Source: Verrucomicrobium sp. (GTDB lineage Bacteria > Verrucomicrobiota > Verrucomicrobiia > Limisphaerales > UBA9464). From it: 45,362 nt of DNA. The translations under genes were made by a program, and so were the position numbers. The notes beneath the pieces were generated by a model, which saw only the letters and a program-made list of their open reading frames with translations, was not told the DNA's origin and did no database searches. Shown piece after piece: positions 20,248 to 28,064 of the stretch. Every line of letters begins with the position of its first letter. Position 1 is the first letter of the stretch. The DNA is taken from assembly GCA_021298285.1 (NCBI GenBank), contig JAJTFN010000030.1, forward strand, positions 21,856 through 67,217, written 5' to 3'.

Positions 20248-21918
20248 TCAGAGGGCGGTGCAGGTGAGGACCTCGTCCACCGAGGTGATGCCCTGGCGGA
20301 CCTTCAGCCAGCCATCCTCGCGGAGCAGGCGCAGGCCCGTGCGGCGGCCCGACTGGATGAGCTTCGGGGCCGATTCGCGGGCGACGATCATCTGGGCGAT
20401 CTCCTCGTCGATGCTCAGCAGCTCGTAGAGGCCCGAGCGGCCGCGGTAGCCGGTCTTGCGGCAGTTCTCGCAGCCCTCCCCCCGGAAGAGGTGCTCGCCC
20501 GGCTCCACCGAGAAATCCCTGGGGAGCTTGGAGCGGTCGGGGTCGTAGGGCACCCGGCACTTGGGGCAGATCTTGCGCACCAGGCGCTGGGCCATCGCCC
20601 CGGCGAGGCTGCTGGCGATGAGGAAGGGCTCCACGCCCATGTCGATGAGGCGGGTGGCCGCCGAGGCCGAGTCGTTGGTGTGCAGCGTGGACAGCACCAG
20701 GTGACCGGTCAGGGACGCCTGGATGGCCGCCCGGGCCGTCTCGACGTCGCGGATCTCACCGATCATCACCACGTCGGGATCGTGGCGCAGGATGGCCCGC
20801 AGGCCGGCCTCGAAGGTCATGCCCACCTTGTGGTCGACCGGGATCTGGTTGACGCCCTGGAGGTGGTATTCCACCGGGTCCTCGACGGTCAGCACCTTGA
20901 GGGTGGGCCCCACGATCTCGTTGAGCGAGGCGTACAGCGTGGTCGTCTTGCCGGAGCCCGTGGGACCCGTGACGAGGACGATGCCATGGGGGCGCTCGAT
21001 CAGCCCGCGGAACCGGCCGTAGGTCTCGGCGTCCATGCCCAGCTGGGGCAGGGTGAAGAGCACGTTGGCCTTGTCGAGCAGACGCATGACCACGCCCTCC
21101 CCGAAGAGCATGGGGATGACCGAGACACGCACGTCGATCTGCCGGCCGCCCACGTTGAACTTGATGCGACCGTCCTGCGGGATGCGCCGCTCGGCGATGT
21201 TCAGGTTGGCCAGGATCTTGATGCGCGAGATGATCGCCGCCTGGAAGCGGTTCATCTGCGGCGGCACCGAGGCCTCGTGGAGCACGCCGTCGATCCGGTA
21301 GCGGATGGCCATCTGGTGCTCGTAGGGCTCGATGTGGATGTCGCTGGCACGCTCGTGCACGGCCTCGACGATGATCTCGTTGACCAGGCGGATGACCGAG
21401 GCCTCCTGCGCCATCTCGAGCAGGTCCTCGCCGCCACCGCCCGACACCGGGCCGCCGGGCTCGTCGTCGTTGGCGGCCAGCTCGTCGAGGGTGTCGCCCC
21501 CGAGGCCGTAGTGGGTCTTGATGAGCTTCTCGATGTCGTCCTTGGTCGCCAGCACGGTGTCGACCTGGAGGCCGGTCGTCATCCGCACGTCGTCCATCGC
21601 GTACAGGTCGAAGGGATCGCTCGTGGCCACGCGCAGGGTGTCGCCCTCGCGCGCGATGGGCACGATGCGTTTGCGGAAGACCACCTTGGTGGCCAGCGCC
21701 TGGAGGATGTCGGGGGGGATCTCCGTGGCGGAGAGGTCCATCAGCGGCAGCATGAGCTGCTCGGACATGAGTCCCAGCACCTCGCGCTCGGTCATCAGGC
21801 CGAGCTGCACCACCGCACGGTCGAGGCGCAAGCCTTCCGACGCCTCGAGGCGCTTGGCCTCGGCGATCTTGTCCTCGGGAAGGAGCCCGTTCTTGCGCAG
21901 CAGGTGTTCGAAGGTCAC
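20248..21918 (-). CDS. gspE: Type II secretion / type IV pilus assembly ATPase GspE/PilB
   Basis: Cytoplasmic hexameric ATPase that powers pseudopilus or pilus extension. The 556-residue protein has an N-terminal MshEN-like domain (about residues 1-150), then the ATPase domain with Walker [11 protein letters not shown] near residue 300, Walker [10 protein letters not shown], the His box [12 protein letters not shown] and a four-cysteine zinc site (CPKC and CENC). The GTG start at 21918 is preferred because the frame upstream reaches only a TTG and encodes an atypical sequence. The first half of the c-di-GMP motif is degenerate while the second ([17 protein letters not shown]) is close to consensus. 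It is the first gene of gspE-gspF; whether it serves secretion or pili is undecided. Confidence 0.94.
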   Translation of the reverse strand: MTFEHLLRKNGLLPEDKIAEAKRLEASEGLRLDRAVVQLGLMTEREVLGLMSEQLMLPLMDLSATEIPPDILQALATKVVFRKRIVPIAREGDTLRVATSDPFDLYAMDDVRMTTGLQVDTVLATKDDIEKLIKTHYGLGGDTLDELAANDDEPGGPVSGGGGEDLLEMAQEASVIRLVNEIIVEAVHERASDIHIEPYEHQMAIRYRIDGVLHEASVPPQMNRFQAAIISRIKILANLNIAERRIPQDGRIKFNVGGRQIDVRVSVIPMLFGEGVVMRLLDKANVLFTLPQLGMDAETYGRFRGLIERPHGIVLVTGPTGSGKTTTLYASLNEIVGPTLKVLTVEDPVEYHLQGVNQIPVDHKVGMTFEAGLRAILRHDPDVVMIGEIRDVETARAAIQASLTGHLVLSTLHTNDSASAATRLIDMGVEPFLIASSLAGAMAQRLVRKICPKCRVPYDPDRSKLPRDFSVEPGEHLFRGEGCENCRKTGYRGRSGLYELLSIDEEIAQMIVARESAPKLIQSGRRTGLRLLREDGWLKVRQGITSVDEVLTCTAL

Positions 21919-22149
21919 GTCAACCGGGGGTTGTCGGGATCCATGGGATCGTCGTGTCGGTTCATTCCTGCCATCCGGAGGCGCCCGGGACAATCACGGA
22001 TGCCGGAGGAACCGTCGTGTGGAGTCCTCGGACGCCCGAACCGTCGGTGGTGTTCAGCCGAATCCGGGGGGCGCGCGCGATCGGTCCCGGCCCGCGGTGG
22101 CCAAGCGAAACTCCTCGCCCGGACGGCGGTTCGGCCCACACTCGGGGGC

Positions 22150-23169
22150 ATGGCCGAGCGCCCGCTCAACTCCCTGAACAAGGCCGACGCCACCCTCGAG
22201 GTGGCCCTGCGGCCGGCCGCCTTCGCCGAGTTCACCGGTCAGGCGAAGGTCAAGGAACGCCTTGAGATCGCCGTCGAGGCGGCGCTGCGCCGCAAGGAGC
22301 CCCTCGACCACATCCTGCTCAGCGGTCCCCCGGGCCTGGGCAAGACCACCCTGGCCAACATCCTCGCCGGCGCCATGGGCGGGACGATGCGGGCGACCAG
22401 CGGCCCGACCATCGAGAAGGCCGCCGACCTGGCCGGCCTGCTCACCAACCTTTCCGAGGGCGACGTGCTCTTCATCGACGAGATCCACCGCCTGCAGAAG
22501 ACCATCGAGGAGTACCTCTACCCGGCGATGGAGGACTTCAAGCTCGACATCATCATCGACCAGGGACCGAACGCCCGGAGCGTCCGCCTGAGCCTGCCGC
22601 GCTTCACGCTCATCGGCGCGACCACGCGCAGCGGCCTGCTCAGCGCGCCATTGCTGACCCGCTTCGGCATCCGCGAGCGACTCGACTACTACACGGCGGC
22701 CCAGCTCCAGGGGATCGTGCTGCGCGGGGCCGGCCTCATGGGCGTGGAGACCGACCCCCAGGGCGCCATGGAGATCGCCCGGCGGAGCCGCGGCACGCCC
22801 CGGATCGCCGGCAACCTGCTCCGCCGCGTGCGGGACTACGCCCAGGTCCGGGCCGACGGGCGGATCACCGGCGACATCGCCGGCAAGGCCCTCGAGATCC
22901 TGGAGATCGACGCCGACGGCCTCGACGAGATGGACACGCGCCTCCTGGAGGCGGTGATCGTGAAGTTCGGCGGCGGGCCCGTCGGGGTGGGCTCCCTGGC
23001 CGTGGCGGTCGGCGAAGAACCCGACACCCTGGAGGAGGTCTACGAGCCCTACCTCATCCTCGAGGGCTACCTCCAGCGCACGCCCCAGGGGCGGATCTGC
23101 ACCGAGAAGGCCTATCGCAAGCTGGGCCTGACCATGGGCCGCGGCTCCGGTCAGGGCCGGTTGCTCTGA
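22150..23169 (+). CDS. ruvB: Holliday junction branch migration DNA helicase RuvB
   Basis: Hexameric AAA+ motor that drives branch migration with RuvA during recombination repair. The 339-residue protein begins [22 protein letters not shown] and has [13 protein letters not shown], Walker [10 protein letters not shown], Walker [11 protein letters not shown], the arginine-finger region [13 protein letters not shown] and the C-terminal winged-helix ending [16 protein letters not shown]. All are diagnostic. Length is normal. ruvA and ruvC are not adjacent. The last 19 bases overlap the end of the convergent DUF3616 gene. The 231-base gap from gspE (divergent) holds both promoters; I recognised no clear boxes. 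Confidence 0.97.
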   Translation: MAERPLNSLNKADATLEVALRPAAFAEFTGQAKVKERLEIAVEAALRRKEPLDHILLSGPPGLGKTTLANILAGAMGGTMRATSGPTIEKAADLAGLLTNLSEGDVLFIDEIHRLQKTIEEYLYPAMEDFKLDIIIDQGPNARSVRLSLPRFTLIGATTRSGLLSAPLLTRFGIRERLDYYTAAQLQGIVLRGAGLMGVETDPQGAMEIARRSRGTPRIAGNLLRRVRDYAQVRADGRITGDIAGKALEILEIDADGLDEMDTRLLEAVIVKFGGGPVGVGSLAVAVGEEPDTLEEVYEPYLILEGYLQRTPQGRICTEKAYRKLGLTMGRGSGQGRLL

Positions 23170-24188
23170 GGGGTTCCCGGCCCGTCGGATGGCGCCGCGG
23201 GATGCCCGCCGCCAACCGGCGCGGGCAGGTCGATCCAGTAGCTCCGGAACGACGGGGTGCCTTTGGCATCCCGATGGCTGTCGTCGGTGCACAGCAGGAG
23301 CCGACGCACGGGGCGTCCGGGGGGTACGGCGACGGCCTCGATGTGGAGGTTCTTGAGCCCGGGCAGGTCGAGAGCGCCCGGGAGATGCCCGGCGCCGCTC
23401 CAGCGGAAGATCCGCGTCCCCTTCTGGTCGCCTCCGGTCGCCCCGGCCACGAGGATCCATTCCGAACCGGTCCAGACCATGTCGCGCAGGCCCCGGCCGC
23501 CGAGGTCGAGGAGGGTCGGTGGGCCGAATCGGGGGGTGCGGCCCTCGAGCACCTGGTCCGGGTTCCGCAGCGGCACGAGGATGGCCCGCCCTTTGGACAG
23601 CGGGCCGCGGAACCCGATCCACAGGGACCCATCCGGGCCGGCCGCCAGCGCCTCGATGCTCAGGCCGCCCTTCGAGTCGGGGGGCAGCGCGGAGGCCGCC
23701 GCCAAGGGCAGCGAAGCGAGCCCCGGATCGGCCAGCATGGCGCCCACGAGGCCCGAGGAGGCGGTCCCGACGCTGCGCCAGCGGGGGCCGTCGGGCGTCA
23801 GGTCCACCTCGGTGGCGAAGAACCGGTGCCGGTTGGGGCGGAACTTGCCGTCCTTGTTGCGGCCGTGGGAACCGGTCCAGTAGATGCGATCGCCCACGCG
23901 GGCGGCTCCCTCGAGATCGCACTCGGGATTGCCGCGTCCCAGACGCAGGCCGGGCGAGGCGTCCCAGGCGCTGAGCGCCGGCCCGCCGGCCCCGGGATCG
24001 TACACCCGCAGGCGGTTGTCCTCGTCGCTGGCCACCACGAAGTGATGGTCGTCCAGGAAGATGGCGGCCGACGCGCCGCTCATGCCGAGGTGTCGCGTGC
24101 CGGCCGGTCCGGCCTCCTTGGCGACCACCATGCCCAGGGCGCCCCCCAGGAACAGGAGGGTGCCAAGGCGTCGGACGGCCGGTGTCAT
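23151..24188 (-). CDS. DUF3616 domain protein, probably exported
   Basis: A 345-residue protein with an N-terminal hydrophobic stretch ([21 protein letters not shown]) that looks like a signal peptide ending near VVAK. The body matches the DUF3616 pattern: [10 protein letters not shown] near residue 54, [25 protein letters not shown] near 89, then [21 protein letters not shown] and [10 protein letters not shown], the recurrent propeller-like segments. The family is uncharacterised, and a sugar- or phytase-like propeller fold is only an inference. The tail is Pro/Gly-rich. It converges with ruvB and overlaps it by 19 bases. It is divergent from mqnC with a 111-base gap. Confidence 0.85.
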   Translation of the reverse strand: MTPAVRRLGTLLFLGGALGMVVAKEAGPAGTRHLGMSGASAAIFLDDHHFVVASDEDNRLRVYDPGAGGPALSAWDASPGLRLGRGNPECDLEGAARVGDRIYWTGSHGRNKDGKFRPNRHRFFATEVDLTPDGPRWRSVGTASSGLVGAMLADPGLASLPLAAASALPPDSKGGLSIEALAAGPDGSLWIGFRGPLSKGRAILVPLRNPDQVLEGRTPRFGPPTLLDLGGRGLRDMVWTGSEWILVAGATGGDQKGTRIFRWSGAGHLPGALDLPGLKNLHIEAVAVPPGRPVRRLLLCTDDSHRDAKGTPSFRSYWIDLPAPVGGGHPAAPSDGPGTPQSNRP

Positions 24189-24299
24189 GATGCCCAGACC
24201 GTAGCGGATGCAGGTGCCGGGTAAAGGCGGGCCGCGGGTCGCGCCGTCCCCGCCGGCCCTTTCCTTGTCCCCGGGCGGTTCGGAGGTAGGCTCACGGTC

Positions 24300-25455
24300 A
24301 TGGTGATGGACGCTTCAAGGGATGACCTGCGGCAGCGGGTGTGGGATGGCGCGCGGATCGACGCCTCCGAGGCGCTGGCGTTGTACGCGCTGCCCCTGCC
24401 CGAACTGGGGGCGTTGGCCGACCGTCGTCGCCGGTTGGCCCGCGGGGGTGCCTATGACGGGCGCGGGGCACAGACCGTGTCCTACATCGTGGACCGCAAC
24501 GTCAACTACACCAACGTCTGCAACGTCTACTGCAAGTTCTGCGCCTTCTGGCGCTCCGAGAAGGACGCCGACGCCTACGTGCTCACCCTCGACGAGCTGG
24601 ACCGCAAGATCGAGGAGACCCTCGCGCTCGGTGGCACCCAGATGCTGCTGCAGGGTGGCCATCACCCGAAGCTCACCAAGCAGTGGTACCTCGACCTGCT
24701 GCACCATGTGCGCTCCAAGTACCCGGGATTCAACGTCCACGGCTTCAGCCCGAGCGAGTTCGTGGCCTTCTCCGAGTTCTTCGACGAGCCCGTGGAGTCC
24801 GTCTTGCGCGATTTCGTCGCGGCCGGGTTGGGCAGCCTGCCCGGCGGGGGCGGCGAGATCCTGGTGGACCGGGTCCGCAAGCGCATTCGCGCATCGGCTC
24901 GGCCTGGCCAGCTCGGCGACCATGATGTTCGGGCATGTCGAGACGGTGGCCGAACGCCTGGAGCACCTCGAGGTCGTGCGCGCCCAGCAGGACGTCTCGC
25001 TGGGCCGCCTGGTCGACGCGGGCCACCTGCCGGCGGTCGGGACCCCGGCCGAACGGTCGGCCGCCTACGCGCAGGCCCTGGAGGAGGGTCGGATCGGTGG
25101 CGGGGCCTTCACGGCCTTCATCGCCTGGACCTTCCAGCCCGAGAACACCGTGCTCAAGGCGCCGACGGTCGGCTCCCACGAGTACCTCCGCATGCAGGCC
25201 CTGAGCCGGATCTACCTCGACAACGTCCCCAGCGTGCAGAGTTCCTGGGTCACGCAAGGGCCCGAGGTGGGGCAGGTGGCCCTCCTTCATGGGGCCAACG
25301 ACCTCGGGTCCATCATGATCGAGGAAAACGTCGTCAGCTCCGCCGGCACCACCTTCCGCATGGGCGTGGCCGACATGCGGCGGCTCATCTCCGAACTCGG
25401 CTTCGAGCCGGTGCAGCGCGACAACTGGTACCGGCCGGTCCCGTCGCCGGCCTGA
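24300..25455 (+). pseudogene. mqnC: Cyclic dehypoxanthinyl futalosine synthase, interrupted by internal loss and frame change
   Basis: MqnC is a radical SAM enzyme of the futalosine route to menaquinone. The first frame (24300 to about 24890) has NYTNVCNVYCKFCAFW (CxxxCxxC cluster site), GGTQMLLQGGHHP and GSLPGGGGEILVDRVRKRI. The second frame (from about 24889) continues AHRLGLASSATMMFGHVET, FIAWTFQPENT, SSWVTQGPEVGQ and IMIEENVVS. In family members a stretch like 'PKK..TDEWL.VMR' of about 15 residues separates the two; here it is absent and the frame shifts by one base. So both a block of codons and the frame are lost, which a single-base sequencing error cannot explain. GGAGGT (24282-24287) is a possible ribosome site. 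It is either a real lesion or an assembly deletion. Confidence 0.9.
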
Positions 25456-25469
25456 GCCTGATCCGATCG

Positions 25470-25486
25470 GCCCCCCGTCAGGGGGC
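25470..25486. other. Short hairpin at the convergent mqnC / radical SAM gene ends
   Basis: GCCCCC (25470-25475) and GGGGGC (25481-25486) pair around a 5-base loop that contains the stop codon of the minus-strand gene. No T-run follows. It may help end both transcripts. Weak call. Confidence 0.3.
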
Positions 25487-27043
25487 TTCGGTCGTGCCCA
25501 GGTGCCGGGCCTGCCGTCGGGGCAGGCGCATCGGGCGGCGTGGCGTCATGGCCGCGCCGGCGAAGGGTTCGAGCCAGGCGGGCAGGTCCATCCGGCCCGG
25601 GCGCCGCCAGTCGCGGGCCATCGCCGGACCGAACCGGTCGGCGGGGATTCCCTGGTTGGTCACCGCCCAACGCCACAGCAGGTCGTATTGCCGCGGCAGG
25701 GCGATGCCATGGCCCAGGACGCCCTGCGAATGCAGCCAGTCGCTCCAGCCCAGCATCGCCTCGAAGGGGGAACCCGTGCCGTCGGTGCCGCCGGGGTCGG
25801 ACCCGGCGGCCTGCCACAGCATGGGCAGACTCTCCACGAAATTGCCGCTGTTGCCGAAGAGGTCCCAGAACTTCGCGAAACGCCGCAGTCGGGCCAGCGT
25901 GGAGAAGTCCATGGTGCGGGTGGACAGCACCTCGTAGGGCGGGTTGGGATTGTAGACCATCGCCCACTCCGCATCGTGTCGGACGATGGGGGTACCCCGG
26001 AGGCGCTTGAGGATCCCGACCTGGATCTCCTGCGGGCCGAGGGCGACCACCGTGTCGAACCCGCGACCGAAGGATTCGAGGGTCTCGCCGGGCAGCCCGG
26101 CGATCAGGTCGGCATGCAGGTGCACCCCGCTGTGGTGGCGCAGCCACCGGAAGTTGTCGGCCAGGCGCTCGTGGTTCTGGCGCCGGCCGATGCGGGCCTC
26201 GACCCGCGGGTCGAGCGTCTGGAGGCCCACCTCGAACTGCAGCGTGCCCGGCGGGAACCGCGCGATGAGTTCCCGCAACTCGGCCGGCAGCCGGTCCGGG
26301 ATCATCTCGAAATGCACGAAGAGCCCGGGGCTCAGGCGCTCGAGGAAGAACCCGAGGATCCGCCGGCCGGTGGCCAGGTTCAGGTTGAAGGTCCGATCCA
26401 CGAACTTGAAGCGCCGCAGGCCCCGGTCGTGCAGCCGCCGCATCGCCTCGAGGAAGGGCTCCAGCGGGAACTGGCGCACGGGGATGTCGAGCGAACTGAG
26501 GCAGAATTCGCAGGTGAACGGGCAGCCGCGCGAGGCCTCGACGTAGACCACGCGATGCTCCAGGTCGCGGGCGTCGTACAGGTCGTAGGGCTGCGCCAGG
26601 GATGCCACGTCGGGCACCGGCGCCGCGATGAGCTTCGGCGGCCGCGGCCCGGATCCCGAGAGCAGGTCCCGGCACAGCGCCGCGAAGGCGAGGTCGGCCT
26701 CGCCGGTGATCACATGGTCGGCCAGGGCGATGATCGGCTGGCGGTCCCACTCGTGGCTGACTTCCGGCCCGCCCAGGACGAGGACGAGGTCCGGCCGGAG
26801 CCGGCGGAGGATGGCCACCAGCTCGAGGGTGGGGGTGGCATTCCAGACGTAGACACCGAGCCCGAGGATGCGGGGTGCGGCCGCCAGCAACGCCTCGGCG
26901 ATGTCCAGGGGCCGCTGGTTGATGTCGAACTCGAGGATCGCCGCGCGTCCGCGCAGGTCGCCGAGGTTGGCCAACAGGCAGCGCAGCCCGAAGGACGCAT
27001 GCAGGTACTTCGCGTTGAGGGTGGACAGGACGATGTCCGGCAC
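25478..27043 (-). CDS. B12-binding radical SAM protein, DUF4080 type
   Basis: A 521-residue protein beginning MPDIVLSTLNAKYLHASFGLRCL (GTG start). The N-terminal cobalamin-binding-like domain (residues 1-140) has ILGLGVYVWNATPTLEL and VLGGPEVSHEW. The radical SAM domain follows with EASRGCPFTCEFCLSS (CxxxCxxC cluster near residue 175), KFVDRTFN, FEVGLQTLD and HLHADLIAGLPGET. The C-terminal DUF4080 region (about 400-500) completes it. The substrate is unknown; relatives are annotated only as B12-binding radical SAM proteins. It starts 9 bases past the stop of the DapA-like gene and is the last gene of a three-gene minus-strand operon. Confidence 0.9.
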   Translation of the reverse strand: MPDIVLSTLNAKYLHASFGLRCLLANLGDLRGRAAILEFDINQRPLDIAEALLAAAPRILGLGVYVWNATPTLELVAILRRLRPDLVLVLGGPEVSHEWDRQPIIALADHVITGEADLAFAALCRDLLSGSGPRPPKLIAAPVPDVASLAQPYDLYDARDLEHRVVYVEASRGCPFTCEFCLSSLDIPVRQFPLEPFLEAMRRLHDRGLRRFKFVDRTFNLNLATGRRILGFFLERLSPGLFVHFEMIPDRLPAELRELIARFPPGTLQFEVGLQTLDPRVEARIGRRQNHERLADNFRWLRHHSGVHLHADLIAGLPGETLESFGRGFDTVVALGPQEIQVGILKRLRGTPIVRHDAEWAMVYNPNPPYEVLSTRTMDFSTLARLRRFAKFWDLFGNSGNFVESLPMLWQAAGSDPGGTDGTGSPFEAMLGWSDWLHSQGVLGHGIALPRQYDLLWRWAVTNQGIPADRFGPAMARDWRRPGRMDLPAWLEPFAGAAMTPRRPMRLPRRQARHLGTTEAP

Positions 27044-27052
27044 GGGCGCACC

Positions 27053-28042
27053 CTAGCCGACCGGCGGGGCGCTGTCTGCCGTCGTCGGGACCGCCGACGC
27101 GGCCTCGGCCGTCAGGGCCTCGAGCTTCGCGGCGATGTCGGCCAGCAGGGGCAGGTCCGAGTCCGGCCGCCGGGCTCCGCGCGGATGCGGGGCGTCGCAC
27201 GGGAGGAGTCCGCGCAGCTTGAGGAACTGCGCGCAGGTGTGCTTGTAGGCCGGCACCGGGGCCCGGAAGGCGATCATGCCGAGGTATTGCAGCCAGTCGT
27301 TCAGCTCGAAGAATCGGCCATCACCCGCCGCCCAGGCCCGGTCGCGCGCGGCGAAGGCCTCGACGTGGAAGGCCGAGAGGCCCAGCAGGTAGTCGCTGCC
27401 CCATTGCACGAGGTCGATGGCCAGGTCGTTGCCGGTGTAGACGGCGAACTCCGGACGGGCCGCGTCGCGCACCGCCAACCGCCGCCATTCGAGATCGCGG
27501 CTGAGGGAGCTGTGCTTGGCGCCCACCAGTTGCGGGACGTCCAGCAGCGCGCGGAAGGTGTCGAGGTCCCAGATCCGGCCGAAGGGCACGAACATGGTGC
27601 CCAGCTCGAAGCCCAGGAACCTGGGCACCGCCTCGCCCACGGCGCGGAACAGCCCGACCGTGCGGTCGCGGTCCCAGTGCTGGGTGGCCGAGCAGGGGAA
27701 CAGGATCGGCGTGCCCCCGGCCGCGTGGATGGCCGCGGCCCCGCGGGCGTAGAGCACGGCGGGATCGCCTTCCAGGCCCTCGACGTAGGTGCCCGCCACG
27801 AAACGCCTGCCGCGGGCCATCCGGCCGGCCTCTGCGAGGAAGTCCGAGCGCTCGGCCGCCGTCAGCAGGTTGGCGTAGCCGGTGTCCATGTTGACGGCCG
27901 GGGTCAGGCCCGCGGCCCAGGTCCGCTCGACGAGCGAGGCCCAGGTGTCGCGGTCGGGTCGGCCGTCGGCGTGGAACGGCAGCAGCACGGCCGAGATGCC
28001 GTCGATCGGGCGGCGGGGGCGGAGCGGGGGGACGGGGATCAT
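27053..28042 (-). CDS. DapA-family (dihydrodipicolinate synthase-like) aldolase, atypical active site
   Basis: A 329-residue TIM-barrel protein. The start MIPVPPLRPRRPIDGISAVLLPF resembles the DapA/NanA superfamily N-terminus. The Schiff-base lysine is likely the Lys in LVGAKHSSLSRD near residue 189. The usual GTTGE motif is replaced by NMDTGYANLLTAAER near residue 51, and the usual PPYY (catalytic Tyr) region reads FPCSATQHW near residue 116. It is therefore unlikely to be a true dihydrodipicolinate synthase; a different 2-oxo acid aldolase or lyase activity is inferred. Start 28042 is the first ATG of the conserved part. It lies 22 bases after the helicase and 9 bases before the radical SAM gene. 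Confidence 0.83.
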   Translation of the reverse strand: MIPVPPLRPRRPIDGISAVLLPFHADGRPDRDTWASLVERTWAAGLTPAVNMDTGYANLLTAAERSDFLAEAGRMARGRRFVAGTYVEGLEGDPAVLYARGAAAIHAAGGTPILFPCSATQHWDRDRTVGLFRAVGEAVPRFLGFELGTMFVPFGRIWDLDTFRALLDVPQLVGAKHSSLSRDLEWRRLAVRDAARPEFAVYTGNDLAIDLVQWGSDYLLGLSAFHVEAFAARDRAWAAGDGRFFELNDWLQYLGMIAFRAPVPAYKHTCAQFLKLRGLLPCDAPHPRGARRPDSDLPLLADIAAKLEALTAEAASAVPTTADSAPPVG

Positions 28043-28064
28043 GGCGGTCGGGGGGAGGATCGGC

